A stretch of 5,664 nt of DNA from Streptosporangiaceae bacterium. GTDB taxonomy: Bacteria > Actinomycetota > Actinomycetes > Streptosporangiales > Streptosporangiaceae. The notes under the pieces are model-generated. The model saw only the letters and a list, made by a program, of their open reading frames with translations. It did not search any database and was not told where the DNA came from. Of the stretch, positions 5,215-5,664 are shown piece after piece. Within the stretch, counting starts at the first letter, position 1; each line of letters starts with the position of its first letter. Made by a program: the position numbers and the translations under genes. Location of the stretch: the NCBI GenBank assembly GCA_030045175.1, contig JASIBM010000057.1:1-5664 (forward strand), given 5' to 3'.

Positions 5215-5664
5215 CTAGCTGCTGACAGGGAAGCCGAGGTTCACGCCACCGTGGCTCGGGTCGAGCCAGCGCGAGGTGACCGCCTTGCCCCTGGTGTAGA
5301 AGTGCACGCCCTCGGTCCCGTGCACGTGCGTGTCGCCGAACAGCGAGGCCTTCCACCCGCCGAACGAGTAGAACGCCATCGGCACCGGGATCGGCACGTT
5401 GATGCCGACCATGCCGACCTGCACCTGGTGGGTGAACCTGCGGGCCGCTCCGCCGTCGTTGGTGAAGATCGCCGTGCCGTTGCCGTACGGGTTGGCGTTG
5501 ACGATGCCGAGCGCCTCGGCGTAGGACGCGGCCCGCACCACGCTGAGCACCGGGCCGAAGATCTCGTCGGCGTAGCAGCTCATGGCCGGGCTCACCCGGT
5601 CGAGCACGCTCGGGCCGAGCCAGAACCCGCTGGCGTCACCGGCGACCGGGTGCGCCCGGCCGTC
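5215..5664 (-). CDS. mmsA: CoA-acylating methylmalonate-semialdehyde dehydrogenase, C-terminal part (5'-truncated by window)
   Basis: MmsA, an aldehyde dehydrogenase superfamily enzyme, oxidises methylmalonate semialdehyde to propionyl-CoA and malonate semialdehyde to acetyl-CoA, with NAD+ and CoA and loss of CO2. The frame is open to the right edge and gives 149 visible residues, so about 350 of the usual ~500, including the catalytic Cys, lie outside. Visible landmarks are GFWLGPSVLDRVSP, then DEIFGPVLSVVR with the aldehyde dehydrogenase family Glu at visible residue 34, INVPIPVPMAFYSFGGWKAS, LFGDTHVHGTEGVHFYTRGK and the C-terminal SRWLDPSHGGVNLGFP, which are hallmarks of MmsA rather than succinate-semialdehyde dehydrogenase. 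A GTG at 5607 could serve as an internal start, but family-typical sequence precedes it. It is the upstream partner of the omega-aminotransferase gene, and together they suggest valine, beta-alanine or thymine/uracil catabolism. Confidence 0.93.
   Translation of the reverse strand, partial: DGRAHPVAGDASGFWLGPSVLDRVSPAMSCYADEIFGPVLSVVRAASYAEALGIVNANPYGNGTAIFTNDGGAARRFTHQVQVGMVGINVPIPVPMAFYSFGGWKASLFGDTHVHGTEGVHFYTRGKAVTSRWLDPSHGGVNLGFPVSS

Noticed and set aside
3479..5218. Long plus-strand open frame of 579 codons
   Set aside because: It overlaps the end of gabT and lies antisense to the whole second aminotransferase. Its translation is Arg/Gly/His-rich with no domain, typical of an antisense shadow in high-GC DNA.
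1..5664. CRISPR array, insertion sequence or integration site
   Set aside because: No spaced direct repeats, terminal inverted repeats, transposase or integrase motifs were seen on either strand. The only tandem repeats are the short ones at 1052-1096.

Overview
The window reads as chromosomal DNA from a high-GC actinomycete. Support comes from the strong G/C bias at third codon positions, GabT and GpgS proteins that resemble (from memory) mycobacterial and streptomycete orthologues, AGGAGG-type ribosome binding sites, and a probable leaderless promoter. The genus cannot be fixed from the sequence. I see no mobile element, tRNA, rRNA, CRISPR array or phage gene. The content is central carbon and amino-acid metabolism, and I found no convincing undescribed system.

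Layout, left to right. (1) Bases 2-1054 (+) hold the 3' part of a thiamine-diphosphate-dependent 2-oxoacid dehydrogenase E1 component with a beta-subunit-type fold; its start lies off the left edge. (2) Bases 1052-1129 are a short convergent spacer with a 9-bp repeat carrying three in-frame TAG stops, a 6-bp repeat and a GC-rich hairpin. (3) Bases 1130-2158 (-) encode glucosyl-3-phosphoglycerate synthase (GpgS, family GT81). (4) Bases 2159-2483 are a divergent intergenic region with no supported gene but with inverted repeats and a -10 element. (5) Bases 2484-3845 (+) encode 4-aminobutyrate aminotransferase (GabT). (6) Bases 3830-5182 (-) encode a second class III aminotransferase, which overlaps the gabT 3' end tail to tail by 16 bp. 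(7) Bases 5215-5664 (-) hold the C-terminal part of a CoA-acylating (methyl)malonate-semialdehyde dehydrogenase (MmsA), which runs off the right edge.

How the genes fit together. mmsA and the aminotransferase lie 32 bp apart on the same strand, so they probably form one transcript. Together they could take an omega-amino acid such as beta-alanine or 3-aminoisobutyrate to (methyl)malonate semialdehyde and then to acetyl-CoA or propionyl-CoA. GabT would send GABA nitrogen to 2-oxoglutarate and yield succinate semialdehyde; no succinate-semialdehyde dehydrogenase is visible. If the E1 gene is of the branched-chain type, it would fit a broad amino-acid catabolism theme, because MmsA also serves valine breakdown. 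GpgS starts methylglucose lipopolysaccharide or glucosylglycerate synthesis and looks functionally unrelated to its neighbours.

The points most worth a second look are a His-to-Asn change at the expected metal-ligand position of GpgS, the probable leaderless gabT transcript, and the overlapping convergent ends of the two related aminotransferase genes.
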